From Bog-375 sp049698695 (GTDB taxonomy: Bacteria; Acidobacteriota; Terriglobia; Bryobacterales; Bryobacteraceae): a DNA stretch of 64,000 nt. A program made the translations under genes and the position numbers. Where the stretch lies: contig JBAVYH010000057.1 in NCBI GenBank assembly GCA_049698695.1, positions 1 through 64,000 on the forward strand, written 5' to 3'. Shown piece after piece: positions 50,417-59,598 of this stretch (within the stretch, counting starts at the first letter, position 1; every line of letters begins with the position of its first letter). The notes beneath the pieces are model-generated. The model searched no databases, was not told the origin of the DNA, and saw only the letters and a program-made list of their open reading frames with translations.

Positions 50417-51298
50417 ATGAATAAGAGATTCGTCTTTGTTTTGATCTTCGCGACCGTGGTGGCTTTGGCCGTGAGTTCGCTGCTGTATAAAGCGGTGATG
50501 AACCGTCAGCAGCAGCAGCCGGCGGCGCAGGCTGCGGTCAAGATTGCCGTGGCGTCCAAGGACCTGGATGTCGGCGCGGTGATCAAGGAAGATGACGTGA
50601 AGCTGGACGACTGGACCGGCCCCGTTCCCGAAGGATCTACGAGTCATCCCAAGGAACTCGTGGGACGTGGCGTCATCACCCCGATTATGGCCAAGGAACC
50701 GGTGATTGAGAAGCGTCTGGCGCCAGCGGGTGCGGGAGGCGGATTCTCGGTGCTGATCCCACAGGGCTACCGGGCCGTGCCGCTGCGGGTCAACGAAGTG
50801 GCCGGAGTGGCCGGATTCGTGGTGGCGGGCATGCACGTGGACGTGCTGATCTCCGGTAACTCTCCCGGCAGCGACAACCGCATGGGGACAGTGACCAAAA
50901 CGCTGCTGCAGGACGTGACGGTGCTGTCGGCCGGACAGGATTTTAAGAAGGACCCGGAAGGAAAGCCGGAGGTGGTGCAGGTGATCACCGTGCTGGCCAC
51001 GCCCGAGCAGGCCGAGCAGTTGAGCCTGGCATCGGCGCAGACCACGGTGCAGCTCTCACTGCGCAACCCGTTGGACAAGACCATCGCCAAGACGCCGGGC
51101 ACGGCGCTGGCGCGCCTCTTTAGTGGCAAGACCGGATTTGCGCCCGACGCGGAACCAGTGGTTCCGCGGGTTCGCCAAGCGCCGGATATGCGAGCGTCCC
51201 TGCCGGTGGCGCGCAAAGAGCCGGCTTTTGTAATGGAAATCATTTCGGGCACTACTCGGAAAGAAGCCAAATTCGACACGCCCGGGGAGGGTAAGTAA
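50417..51298 (+). CDS. cpaB: Flp pilus assembly protein CpaB/RcpC
   Basis: This 293-residue periplasmic protein is anchored by an N-terminal helix (FVFVLIFATVVALAVSSLLY). It has an SAF-domain opening (VKIAVASKDLDVGAVIKEDDVKLDDWTGPVPEG) followed by the RcpC region GYRAVPLRVNEVAGVAGFVVAGMHVDVLISG. It links the inner-membrane machine and the secretin in Tad systems. GGGAGGG lies before the ATG. It is directly followed by cpaC without a gap. Confidence 0.92.
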   Translation: MNKRFVFVLIFATVVALAVSSLLYKAVMNRQQQQPAAQAAVKIAVASKDLDVGAVIKEDDVKLDDWTGPVPEGSTSHPKELVGRGVITPIMAKEPVIEKRLAPAGAGGGFSVLIPQGYRAVPLRVNEVAGVAGFVVAGMHVDVLISGNSPGSDNRMGTVTKTLLQDVTVLSAGQDFKKDPEGKPEVVQVITVLATPEQAEQLSLASAQTTVQLSLRNPLDKTIAKTPGTALARLFSGKTGFAPDAEPVVPRVRQAPDMRASLPVARKEPAFVMEIISGTTRKEAKFDTPGEGK

Positions 51299-52897
51299 AT
51301 GACACGCGCCCGTGGAATCTCCCTCTGCCTGGTGGCCGCCTGGATGGCGCCGGCAGTGGTGCTTGCGGGGGCCGAGTCGGCCCCGGTGAACCAAGAGCCG
51401 GCTCCTGCCGGCGCCGTCCGGTCCGGAATCGACGGCAAGCTGGTGGCAACGGTGGGCAAGAGTCTGATCATCGACAGCCCGCTCAAAATTGAAAAGATCT
51501 CGGTAGCCAACGGCGACCTGGTCGAGGCCGTGGCCATCAATCCCCAGGAAGTGCTGATCAATGGCAAGCTTCCCGGCGAGACGTCTCTCATTGTCTGGCA
51601 GCAGGGCGGCCGGCGGCTGGTTTACGACCTGACGGTGCGGATCAGCCCTCTCAAGCTGGAAGCCGTGCGGCAACAGATTTCGCGCGACTTTCCCAACGAG
51701 AATATCAACGTCAGCTTCGACAACAATACGGTCTTTGTGCGCGGCACGGTGCCGGATATCCTGAGTGCCAACCGCGTGCTGGAGATTGCCTCCACCCTGG
51801 GCAAGCCGATGAACCTGCTGCGTGTGGCCGTGGCGCCAAGCGGGCCTGAAGTTCTGTTGAAAGTGCAGTTCGCCACCATCGACGTGAGCGCGGAGCGTGA
51901 CTTGGGATTCTCCCTCCTCAGCAACGCGTTCAACCAACAGACCGGGATCACGCCGTCGCAAACCGGCCTCGCCTCCGCCATCACCAGCAACAGTGGTATC
52001 GGCGGCAGCAGCATCGCGAGTACGGTCAGTCTCTCGAGCGTGGCGCAGATCCTTCTTTTCCGCAAAGACATCAACCTGGCGGCGGCCATCCAGGCATTCC
52101 AGGATAAGAACCTTGCCGAAATACTCGCGGAGCCGAACCTGCTGACCACCGATGGACAAGAGGCGAGTTTCCTTTCCGGCGGCTCGTTTCCCATCCCGGT
52201 AGTGCAGGCGGGGGCGGCCGCGGGCGCGATCACGGTGATGTACGAGGAATACGGTATCAAGCTGAAATTCCTGCCGGTCATCACGCCGCGCAGCACCATC
52301 CGCATGCGGGTGGCTCCGGAGTATAGCGTCATCGACCCCACGACCAGCGTCGAAATCAACGGCTTCTCGATCCCCGGCTTGAAAACCCAAAAGACCGAGG
52401 CCACCATCGAGCTGGAGAGCGGACAGAGTTTTGTGATCGCCGGCCTGATGAACAGAACGCTAAGCGACAACCTGCAAAAGATCCCCGGACTGTCGAACAT
52501 TCCGCTGCTCGGCAAGCTCTTCCAGAGCAAGACCTGGAAAGCGGAGAACTCCGAGCTGCTGGTCATCGTGACACCGGAGCTGGTACGGCCGATCAAAGCG
52601 GGGCAGCCCGTGCCCGAGCTGAGCTGGCAGGAACCGTTCATGAAACCGATTTCGCCAACCGTACAGCAGCCAGGGTTGGACAAGACAGGGCCCCCGGTCG
52701 AGCTGAACGCGCCGCCGATCCCCTATGAGCAGATGCTGGAGCAGATGAAGAAGGAGTCCGCCACTTCGGCCAAGGGCTTGGGCACCGCGCCCTCGCTGGC
52801 GCCGGCCGTGCAGCCGGAGACTTCGGATCAGCAACCTGCCAACCCAAACCCAGCAACGCCTCCGGCCGCCTCTGCGCCGGCCCCAACCAAGCAGTAG
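51299..52897 (+). CDS. cpaC: Flp pilus secretin CpaC/RcpA
   Basis: This 532-residue outer-membrane secretin has a signal peptide (GISLCLVAAWMAPAVVLAGA), an N-terminal pilus-assembly domain (GKSLIIDSPLKIEKISVANGDLVEAVAINPQEVLINGKLPGETSLIVWQ), a BON-like region and a C-terminal secretin pore (AEPNLLTTDGQEASFLSGGSFPIPVVQAG and LESGQSFVIAGLMNRTLSDNLQKIPGLSNIPLLGKLF). It forms the channel for the pilus. The C-terminal Pro/Ala-rich tail of about 90 residues is unusual in length. It starts one base after cpaB and precedes cpaE. Confidence 0.93.
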   Translation: MTRARGISLCLVAAWMAPAVVLAGAESAPVNQEPAPAGAVRSGIDGKLVATVGKSLIIDSPLKIEKISVANGDLVEAVAINPQEVLINGKLPGETSLIVWQQGGRRLVYDLTVRISPLKLEAVRQQISRDFPNENINVSFDNNTVFVRGTVPDILSANRVLEIASTLGKPMNLLRVAVAPSGPEVLLKVQFATIDVSAERDLGFSLLSNAFNQQTGITPSQTGLASAITSNSGIGGSSIASTVSLSSVAQILLFRKDINLAAAIQAFQDKNLAEILAEPNLLTTDGQEASFLSGGSFPIPVVQAGAAAGAITVMYEEYGIKLKFLPVITPRSTIRMRVAPEYSVIDPTTSVEINGFSIPGLKTQKTEATIELESGQSFVIAGLMNRTLSDNLQKIPGLSNIPLLGKLFQSKTWKAENSELLVIVTPELVRPIKAGQPVPELSWQEPFMKPISPTVQQPGLDKTGPPVELNAPPIPYEQMLEQMKKESATSAKGLGTAPSLAPAVQPETSDQQPANPNPATPPAASAPAPTKQ

Positions 52898-52920
52898 CGA
52901 GGGAAGTCGGGGAAGCAATC

Positions 52921-54093
52921 ATGTACCCTCTGACCATCGGTCTGGCGATCGAGAATCGCGAGCTGTGGGACCAGGCGCAAGCCTGTTTGGGCGAGCTGCC
53001 GTTCCGCGTCATCGTCGAGCACCAGGACGTTGGCGACGTCAGCAATTTTCTCGATCGGCTGGAGCGGATGCGGCCAGACGTGGTTCTGGTCGACATCAGC
53101 GGGTGGAGGGAGCCGCTCGAGGGCCTGGTGTCCTCGATCCGCGCGGTGACCGGCGACCCGATGATCATCGCGCTCAACACATCGGCCGATCCCGGCGCCA
53201 TCCTGTCGTCGCTGCGTGCGGGAATCAACGAATACCTGTACCCGCCGCTGCGCGACCCGTTGCGCAAAGCGCTCGAGCGCCGCTCGGCGGAGCGCAGCCG
53301 GCGGCGCGACGGCGGCACCAAAGGGGTGGGCAAGGCATTTGGCTTCTTCTCGGCCAAGGGCGGCTGCGGCGCCACCACCATGGTCTGCCATGTGGCGGCG
53401 GAACTGGGCCGGCAGAACCAGAAGGTGCTGCTGACGGATCTGGATCTGGACGCAGGGATGGTGGGGTTCATTACCAAGACCCAGTCGGTGTACTCGATTC
53501 TGGACGCCATTACCAACCTGCACCGGCTGGATATCCACTATTGGAAGGCGCTGGTATCGAACGGCATTCCCGGAGTGGAGATTGTGGCATCGCCGCTGGC
53601 CTTAGCCTCCAAGATGCGGCCTACCGACGAGCAGGTGCGCCACGTACTGGCCTTCGTCAAACCGCACTACGACTGGACGCTGGTCGACCTGGGGCGGAGT
53701 CTGAGCCCGATCTGCATGGCGGCGCTCGAGGAGTGCGACGAGGCCTGTCTCGTTACCACACTCGAAGTGCCGGCGCTGCACCAGTCGAAACAGATTACAC
53801 AGACGTTGCTCGACAGCGGATTCGGCAAGCACAAGATCAAGCTGATCATCAATCGCGCGCCAAAACGGCTGGACATCACGGCCAGCGAACTGGAAAGGAT
53901 GCTGGGGCTCCCCATCTTTTTCATGATCCCCAACGACTACCCGGACCTGTACGAGACCTACGCCGAAGGGCGGATGCTGAACCGCACCGGGGAACTCGGC
54001 AGACAGATTTGCAAGTTGGCCCGGAAGCTGGCCAACATCGAAGTCGAAGAAGACAAGACGAGCAAGAAACGCTTCGGGCTGTTCGATCGGTAA
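52921..54093 (+). CDS. cpaE: Tad pilus localisation ATPase CpaE/TadZ
   Basis: This 390-residue protein has an N-terminal receiver-like domain (LTIGLAIENRELWDQAQACLGELPF, then RPDVVLVDISGW with the Asp kept) and a C-terminal MinD/ParA-type ATPase domain with deviant Walker A in FFSAKGGCGATTMVCHVAAELG and Walker B-like VLLTDLDLDAG. TadZ proteins place the Tad machine at a pole. The receiver-like part retains the acceptor aspartate, so phosphorylation is possible but unproven. It lies between cpaC and cpaF. Confidence 0.92.
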   Translation: MYPLTIGLAIENRELWDQAQACLGELPFRVIVEHQDVGDVSNFLDRLERMRPDVVLVDISGWREPLEGLVSSIRAVTGDPMIIALNTSADPGAILSSLRAGINEYLYPPLRDPLRKALERRSAERSRRRDGGTKGVGKAFGFFSAKGGCGATTMVCHVAAELGRQNQKVLLTDLDLDAGMVGFITKTQSVYSILDAITNLHRLDIHYWKALVSNGIPGVEIVASPLALASKMRPTDEQVRHVLAFVKPHYDWTLVDLGRSLSPICMAALEECDEACLVTTLEVPALHQSKQITQTLLDSGFGKHKIKLIINRAPKRLDITASELERMLGLPIFFMIPNDYPDLYETYAEGRMLNRTGELGRQICKLARKLANIEVEEDKTSKKRFGLFDR

Positions 54094-54109
54094 CAAGGAA
54101 GGAAGTGCC

Positions 54110-55471
54110 ATGCCCGCTTTGATGGATTTGCAGACGAGACAGAGTGATAGCCGGGAAGCCGGCTGGGTGAACCGCCTCTTCGTACGCGAGGGATATACCC
54201 CGGAGTACCAGGAGCTGAAGTTCACGCTGCACCGCAAACTGCTCGACCGCATCAATCTGGAGGCGTTGTCTTCGATGGCGGGCGACCGGGTGCGGGCCGA
54301 AATCCGGGTGGCGGTAGCCAAGCTGGTGGACGAAGAAAAAACGCCGCTCAGCCTGGTGGAGAAGGACCGGGTCATCGAAGAGATTCTGGACGAGGTGTTC
54401 GGGCTGGGGCCGCTCGAGCCTTTGCTGCAGGATCCGACGGTGAGCGACATTTTGGTGACCACGCCCAAGCTGGTGTACGTGGAGCGGGCCGGCAAGCTGT
54501 ACCGGACGCCGGTCGAATTCAAAGACGACGCGCACCTGCTGCGCATCATCGAAAAAGTCGTGTCGCGGGTGGGGCGGCGCGTCGACGAGAGCTCGCCGCT
54601 GGTGGATGCGCGTTTGCCGGACGGCTCCCGCGTCAACGCCGCCATTCCGCCGGTGGCCGTGGACGGCCCACTGCTTTGCATTCGCCGCTTCGGCCGCCAC
54701 GGTCTGAAAGGCGAGGACCTGGTGGCGAAGCTGTCGCTGACCGAAGGCATGCTGGAGCTGCTGAAGGGATGCGTGAGGGCGCGGCTCAATATCCTGATCA
54801 GCGGCGGAACCGGCGCCGGCAAGACTACGCTGCTCAACGCGCTGTCCAGCTACATTCCTGAGGACGAGCGCATCGTGACGATTGAGGACGCGGCCGAGTT
54901 GCGGCTACAGCAGACACATGTGGCCCGCATGGAAACGCGCCCGGCCAACGTTGAAGGCGTCGGCGCCATTCACATCCGTCAACTGGTCGTCAACGCCCTC
55001 CGTATGCGGCCCGACCGGATCATCGTGGGCGAGGTCCGCGCCGAAGAAGCGCTGGACATGTTGCAAGCCATGAACACCGGCCACGACGGGTCGCTGACCA
55101 CCATCCACGCCAACAACCCTCGCGACAGCCTGGGCCGCCTCGAGGTGATGGTGGGCATGGCGAACTCTAATATGGGAATTCGTTCGGTCCGCCAGCAGAT
55201 TTCTTCGGCCGTCAACCTGTTTGTGCAGATTTCGCGTTTCAGCGACGGCACCCGGCGGATAACCCACATCACTGAGGTTGTGGGCATGGAGCAGGACATC
55301 ATCACCCTGCAGGATATTTTCCTGTTCGAAAAGACGGGCATCAGCGAAAGCGGCAGGGTGTTGGGACGCTTTCGCGCGACCGGGATCCGCCCCAAGTTCT
55401 ACGAGCGTCTCAAGGCGTGCGGCATTACCCTGCCACAGCAGATGTTCCAAACCGTGGTGGAGATTAATTAA
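54110..55471 (+). CDS. cpaF: Pilus assembly ATPase CpaF/TadA
   Basis: This 453-residue secretion ATPase of the VirB11/TadA type forms a hexamer driving pilus extension and possibly retraction. An N-terminal domain (SLVEKDRVIEEILDEVFGLGPLEPLLQDPTVSDILV) is followed by Walker A in LISGGTGAGKTTLLNALS and Walker B in RPDRIIVGEVRAEEALDMLQ, with the His box GHDGSLTTIHANNPRDSLGRLE. The gene is 16 bases after cpaE and is followed at once by tadB, with no gap. Confidence 0.95.
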   Translation: MPALMDLQTRQSDSREAGWVNRLFVREGYTPEYQELKFTLHRKLLDRINLEALSSMAGDRVRAEIRVAVAKLVDEEKTPLSLVEKDRVIEEILDEVFGLGPLEPLLQDPTVSDILVTTPKLVYVERAGKLYRTPVEFKDDAHLLRIIEKVVSRVGRRVDESSPLVDARLPDGSRVNAAIPPVAVDGPLLCIRRFGRHGLKGEDLVAKLSLTEGMLELLKGCVRARLNILISGGTGAGKTTLLNALSSYIPEDERIVTIEDAAELRLQQTHVARMETRPANVEGVGAIHIRQLVVNALRMRPDRIIVGEVRAEEALDMLQAMNTGHDGSLTTIHANNPRDSLGRLEVMVGMANSNMGIRSVRQQISSAVNLFVQISRFSDGTRRITHITEVVGMEQDIITLQDIFLFEKTGISESGRVLGRFRATGIRPKFYERLKACGITLPQQMFQTVVEIN

Positions 55472-56443
55472 ATGACCGCAATGCTGATCGCCGTATTCGT
55501 ACTGATCTTCGCGCTGGTGATGGCCGCGGCCAGCGTCGGCCTCAAGTTTGCCGAGGGGCGGCGCAAGAAGCAAGTGATCGACATGCTGCACACCGCGGCC
55601 GGCGAGTCGTCGGAGGAGATCACCAACCTGTTGCGCGAGGTTGACGTCGACAAGCCGGACGGGCTGATTGCGCGCATCAAAGCGTTCCGCTTCGCCCGGC
55701 ACGCGCAGCGGCAGATTCAACAGGCTGGGATGAGCTGGTCAGCGACACACATGCTGGCGGCGATGGGTCTGCTCTGTATTCCCGGTCTGGGACTGGGCGC
55801 GGCGATCGGACTCCTGGTCAACCGCTTCATAACTGCCATTGCCGCGGCGGTGCTGGTCGCTTCCCTGCCATACCTCTACGTGCGGAACAAACGCAAAAAG
55901 CGTCTGGATACACTGGAAGAACAGTTTCCCGAGGCGCTCGACTTTCTATCGCGTTCCATGCGGGCGGGCCACGCCTTCACCATCAGTTTGCAGATGGTCG
56001 GCGAGGAGCTCGCAGATCCCCTCGGCCAGGAGTTTCGCACCCTGTTCAATGAACAGAACCTGGGCGCGACGCTGGAAGCCGCACTGCGCAACTTTTCCGA
56101 GCGCGTTCCGTTGTTAGACGTGCGGTTTTTCACCTCCTCGGTCCTGCTGCAAAAGCAGACCGGCGGCAACCTGGCCGAGATCCTGACGCGGCTGGCTTAC
56201 GTGATCCGCGAGCGGTTCCGCCTTAAGGGGCAGGTCAAAGCGGCCAGCGCCCACGGCCGGCTCACCGCCACTATTTTGACCCTGCTGCCCATCTTCACCA
56301 TGCTGGGCATGCTGTTCGTGGCGCCGGGATACCTGCAGAGCATGGCTCACGATCCCGACGGCAAATGGCTGATCGGCGGCGCCATCGCCGCCCAGTTTCT
56401 AGGCTACTTCTTCATCAAGAAGATCATCACGATTAAGGTTTGA
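55472..56443 (+). CDS. tadB: Tad inner-membrane platform protein TadB
   Basis: This 323-residue protein of the T2SSF/TadB family has a cytoplasmic F domain (ALDFLSRSMRAGHAFTISLQMVGEELADPLGQEFRTLFNEQNLG, then RVPLLDVRFFTSSVLLQKQTGGNLAEIL) between an N-terminal helix pair and two C-terminal helices (LTATILTLLPIFTMLGMLFVAPGYL). It forms, with TadC, the platform on which the pilus is built. The ATG follows the cpaF stop directly. Its own stop is followed by tadC after two bases. Confidence 0.94.
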   Translation: MTAMLIAVFVLIFALVMAAASVGLKFAEGRRKKQVIDMLHTAAGESSEEITNLLREVDVDKPDGLIARIKAFRFARHAQRQIQQAGMSWSATHMLAAMGLLCIPGLGLGAAIGLLVNRFITAIAAAVLVASLPYLYVRNKRKKRLDTLEEQFPEALDFLSRSMRAGHAFTISLQMVGEELADPLGQEFRTLFNEQNLGATLEAALRNFSERVPLLDVRFFTSSVLLQKQTGGNLAEILTRLAYVIRERFRLKGQVKAASAHGRLTATILTLLPIFTMLGMLFVAPGYLQSMAHDPDGKWLIGGAIAAQFLGYFFIKKIITIKV

Positions 56444-56445
56444 AT

Positions 56446-57387
56446 ATGCATCCGATGTTTCTGGCCGTTTCCGCGTTTCTGATGCAGATTTTGCTCATGG
56501 CATGGGCCGGTTATCGGCTCTTCTGCAAGCCCAACAGGTTTCTGCGCCAGCTCGGCAATCCGGTAATCCTGGACGGCCCGCGTGTGGCCGGCGACATCAC
56601 CGAAGCGCCTCGCCCGCACACCGTAGTCACGTTTCTGCAGACCGTCGGTTCCCGCATGCCTTCGTCCGAACAGGACGTGGCGACGCTCAAGGCATCCCTG
56701 ATTCGCGCTGGATTCCGCTCGGAAACCGCGGTCCCGGTGTTCTACGGCATAAGGATCATCAGCACCCTGGTCATGGTGCTGACGTCATTCCTGCTGCTGG
56801 CCAGGATGCCGTCCAACCCGTCGATGAAAGTGATGCTCATGATATCCGGGGCGATGGCGGGATGGATTCTGCCGAAGTTCTTCCTCGAAAAGAAGGTGAA
56901 GAAACGCCAGAACATCTTGCGGCTTTCGCTGCCGGACGCGCTCGACATGATGGTGGTGTCGGTGGAAGCCGGGCTGGGCCTCGATCAGGCGATCCAGCAT
57001 GTAGCCCGCGAGCTTGCGCTGGCGCACCCCCAATTGAGCGAAGAGATGTTGCTGGTGACGCTGGAAATGCGGGCGGGCAAGCGGCGGGCCGATGCTCTGC
57101 GGAACTTCGCCGAGCGCACGGGCGAGCCCGAAATTCGCAAGCTGGTGGCCATCCTGGTTCAGAATGACCGGTTCGGCACCAGCATGGGCGAGAGCCTCCG
57201 CAATCATTCCGATTTCATGCGTACCCGCCGCCGCCAGGAAGCCGAAGAGCGCGCCGGAAAGGTGGGCGTGAAGCTGGTGTTCCCGATCTTTTTCTGCATC
57301 CTGCCATCGATACTTATTGTGGCGGCTGGGCCGGCGCTGTTGCAGATTTTCAAATACCTGTTCCCCATGATGAACCAAGTACATTAG
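56446..57387 (+). CDS. tadC: Tad inner-membrane platform protein TadC
   Basis: This 313-residue T2SSF-family partner of TadB has one N-terminal helix (FLAVSAFLMQILLMAWAGY), further helices near 110-160, the F domain (LPDALDMMVVSVEAGLGLDQAIQHVARELALAHPQLSEEMLLVTLEMRAGKRRADALRNFAERTGEPEIRKLVAILVQNDRFGTSM) and a C-terminal helix (IFFCILPSILIVAAGPALLQIF). ATG 56446 follows the tadB stop at 56443. It is the last recognised gene of the pilus operon; microprotein genes follow. Confidence 0.94.
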   Translation: MHPMFLAVSAFLMQILLMAWAGYRLFCKPNRFLRQLGNPVILDGPRVAGDITEAPRPHTVVTFLQTVGSRMPSSEQDVATLKASLIRAGFRSETAVPVFYGIRIISTLVMVLTSFLLLARMPSNPSMKVMLMISGAMAGWILPKFFLEKKVKKRQNILRLSLPDALDMMVVSVEAGLGLDQAIQHVARELALAHPQLSEEMLLVTLEMRAGKRRADALRNFAERTGEPEIRKLVAILVQNDRFGTSMGESLRNHSDFMRTRRRQEAEERAGKVGVKLVFPIFFCILPSILIVAAGPALLQIFKYLFPMMNQVH

Positions 57388-57407
57388 ACAAAAAAGAGGA
57401 TTTGACG

Positions 57408-57506
57408 ATGACGACAAATAGTATCATAGAGTCTCTGCTGTGGCTGGTTGCTGGTGGAGCAATCCTTCTGTTCGTGCGGCGACGCCGGTCGCGCCGTACC
57501 CGCTAG
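57408..57506 (+). CDS. Arginine-tailed membrane microprotein, 32 residues
   Basis: This short frame, MTTNSIIESLLWLVAGGAIL then LFVRRRRSRRTR, has an AGAGGA ribosome site eight bases upstream. It is one membrane helix with a strongly basic C-terminal tail, like a stop-transfer segment that keeps the tail in the cytoplasm. It lies 20 bases after tadC on the same strand. The second microprotein (57580) has the same helix-then-RRRRSR arrangement. No family is recognised; it may be a small subunit or regulator of the pilus platform. Confidence 0.6.
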   Translation: MTTNSIIESLLWLVAGGAILLFVRRRRSRRTR

Positions 57507-57579
57507 CGCGGGATGTGCGCATCCCCGGCTGTACGGGATTACGAGAGATCCCCGAGGCTGACACATATAAGGAGGTCAC

Positions 57580-57765
57580 ATGCACCTGCCGATATTGGGG
57601 CCGCTATGGCTCGCGGGAGGCATAACGCTGGTTATGCTGCTGGCTCGCCGGCGCCGGTCGCGGGCCTCAACGCCAAGCGACGAGCAACGCAGTTACCCGC
57701 CGCCTGCGCTGTCCAGAGGCGCTCGCGATGCTGATATCCCAACTAATCCAGAAGCAAAACGCTGA
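57580..57765 (+). CDS. Arginine-tailed membrane microprotein, 61 residues
   Basis: This 61-residue protein starts with MHLPILGPLWLAGGITLVML then LARRRRSRASTPSDEQR and a polar, Pro-rich tail. A strong AAGGAGGT ribosome site lies three bases before ATG 57580. One membrane helix and an RRRRSR tail match the preceding 32-residue protein, suggesting related roles or duplication. Its end overlaps the start of the toroid gene by 38 bases. No family is recognised. Confidence 0.7.
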   Translation: MHLPILGPLWLAGGITLVMLLARRRRSRASTPSDEQRSYPPPALSRGARDADIPTNPEAKR

Positions 57766-58585
57766 CGGCGGCTGGTCTTACGGCCACGGTGGTTCCTGGA
57801 CCGAGCCGACCGTCTACGCCGTGCTCGCGCTGGCCTCCACTGGCGAGTCGGCAGCGGCCGAGCTCGGGCTCAACTGGATTTGCGCGGCACAGCGGGACGA
57901 CGGAGGGTGGCCGGCTCGTCCCGGTGTGGGGGAAAGCTGTTGGGTAACGTCTCTGGCTGCACTCCTTCCTCCGGAGCGCCTGGGCGTGGCGCGCCACCGC
58001 CGCGCCATAGCTTGGTTGTTGGCCACCACGGGGATGGAATCTTCCACCTTGTACCGGGTTCGGCAGTGGCTGATGGGCAGACCTTCCACTGGCGACTCGG
58101 GCGTTACGGGATGGCCCTGGGTGCCGGGTAGCGCCGCGTGGGTGAGTCCCACCTCGCTCGCGATCTTGGCGCTCGACCGCGAGAACCGGCTGCACCCGTC
58201 GCCCGCCTTGGCAGCGCGGATCGACGAGGGCCGGCAGTTCCTGTTCAACCGCATGTGCAAGGGCGGGGGCTGGAACCATGGGTCCACAAGGGCCTTGGGA
58301 TACGAATCCAGTGCCTACCCGGAGACCACGGGAAGGGCGCTGGCCGCTCTGCGGGGCTGCCACGGGAGTGATACGGACCAGTCTTTGGCGTTGGCTCTGC
58401 GCTTCCTCGCTGGCTGCCGTGCGGCCGATGCCTTGAACTGGCTTCGCTTGGGATTGGCGGCTCACGGCCGCCTGCCCGCGGGCTACACGCCGTCCCAAGG
58501 CATCACCTATCGCACTGTGCCGGAGATTGCCACCAGCATTCTGGCGGATGAAGCAGTTGTGGGCAAAAGCATGTTCTGGATCTGA
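57728..58585 (+). CDS. Squalene-cyclase-like alpha/alpha-toroid protein
   Basis: This 285-residue protein has repeated QW-type motifs (QKQNADGGWSYG, CAAQRDDGGWPAR) and paired helices as in the prenyltransferase/squalene-oxidase repeat family. The class II cyclase DxDD acid motif is not visible, so a true terpene cyclase role is doubtful; binding of a lipid or peptide is possible. No signal peptide is seen. It overlaps the upstream microprotein gene and is followed three bases later by a DUF362 gene, so the two are surely co-expressed. Confidence 0.8.
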   Translation: MLISQLIQKQNADGGWSYGHGGSWTEPTVYAVLALASTGESAAAELGLNWICAAQRDDGGWPARPGVGESCWVTSLAALLPPERLGVARHRRAIAWLLATTGMESSTLYRVRQWLMGRPSTGDSGVTGWPWVPGSAAWVSPTSLAILALDRENRLHPSPALAARIDEGRQFLFNRMCKGGGWNHGSTRALGYESSAYPETTGRALAALRGCHGSDTDQSLALALRFLAGCRAADALNWLRLGLAAHGRLPAGYTPSQGITYRTVPEIATSILADEAVVGKSMFWI

Positions 58586-58588
58586 GAC

Positions 58589-59560
58589 ATGAGTCAAGCG
58601 ATGACAAGGCGAGATTGGCTGGCGGCTTCGGCGGCTGCACTCGTGGCCAGCGGCTGTGCCAGGCCGGTCCTCACGACGCGGACGGAAGCAACCATCGTAC
58701 GCGCGCCGGCCTATGACCAGCGTCTCTACGATATCGTGCGCCGCCTGGTCGCCTCTTACCGCTTGGCGGTGCGGGGCCGCCCGGTGGTGATCAAGCCGAA
58801 CCTGGTCGAGTTCGAGCCGGGAAACGCCATCAGTACCAACCCGCTGCTGGTTCATGCGACTTGCGAGGCGTTCCGCGCCTTGGGCGCTTCCCAGGTGACC
58901 ATCGCCGAAGGTCCGGGACATCGGCGCGACACCCTGGACATGGCCGAAGCTGCCGGCTATTTTCAAACCATCCCGAAGTTCGAAGACCAATTCGTCGACC
59001 TTAACCTGGATGAGGTCACGTTGGTCGACTTGCCGCAGCGGTTCTCCAAGCTGAAGCGCGTGTATGTGGCCAACACCGTCCTGCGGGCCGCGCTCGTGGT
59101 GTCCATGCCCAAAATGAAAACGCATCATTGGGCCGGCGCCACCCTCTCGATGAAGAACCTGTTCGGCGTGGTGCCCGGTGCCGTCTATGGTTGGCCGAAG
59201 AATGTGCTTCACTGGGCCGGCATCGACGAATCGATCGCCGATTTGCACAGCGTGTTTCCGCGCCAGTTCGCGCTGGTGGACGGCATCGTCGGTATGGAAG
59301 GCAATGGCCCTATTCAGGGCGTTGCCAAGCCGATGGGAGTGTTGGTGGCGGGCACGGACCCAGTGGCGGTGGATGCCACCTGCTGCCGCCTGATGCTCAT
59401 TGACCCCTTGCGTATCCTCTACCTGCGTCTGGCCGCAGGCGAACCGATGGCACTCGCCGAAAGCAACGTGCGGCAAAACGGCGAACCTATCGCGGCGCTG
59501 GCCCAGCCGTTCGCGCTCATCCCCCAGTTCCGCCGCCTGCGATTGGAGACTGGCGCATGA
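58589..59560 (+). CDS. DUF362 protein with Tat-type lipoprotein signal
   Basis: This 323-residue protein has twin arginines (MTRRDWLAASAAALVASGC) and a lipobox-like SGC, so it is probably exported folded and lipidated. The body is DUF362: PVVIKPNLVEFEPGNAISTNPLLVHATCEAFRALG, VSMPKMKTHHWAGATLSMKNLFGVVPG and GTDPVAVDATCCRLM. No ferredoxin domain is attached, unlike many DUF362 proteins. The fold is related to iron-sulfur-associated or metal-dependent enzymes of unknown activity. It directly follows the toroid gene. Confidence 0.85.
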   Translation: MSQAMTRRDWLAASAAALVASGCARPVLTTRTEATIVRAPAYDQRLYDIVRRLVASYRLAVRGRPVVIKPNLVEFEPGNAISTNPLLVHATCEAFRALGASQVTIAEGPGHRRDTLDMAEAAGYFQTIPKFEDQFVDLNLDEVTLVDLPQRFSKLKRVYVANTVLRAALVVSMPKMKTHHWAGATLSMKNLFGVVPGAVYGWPKNVLHWAGIDESIADLHSVFPRQFALVDGIVGMEGNGPIQGVAKPMGVLVAGTDPVAVDATCCRLMLIDPLRILYLRLAAGEPMALAESNVRQNGEPIAALAQPFALIPQFRRLRLETGA

Positions 59561-59598
59561 CCAGCGACGGGAGTTCGGAGAAAGGTGGTTGCTAGTTT

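Noticed and set aside
57728..58585. Terpene or hopanoid cyclase
   Set aside because: QW-type motifs are present but no DxDD motif and the length is about half that of squalene-hopene cyclase.
57743..59476. Minus-strand frame of 577 codons
   Set aside because: It is antisense to the toroid and DUF362 genes, with shadow-like composition.
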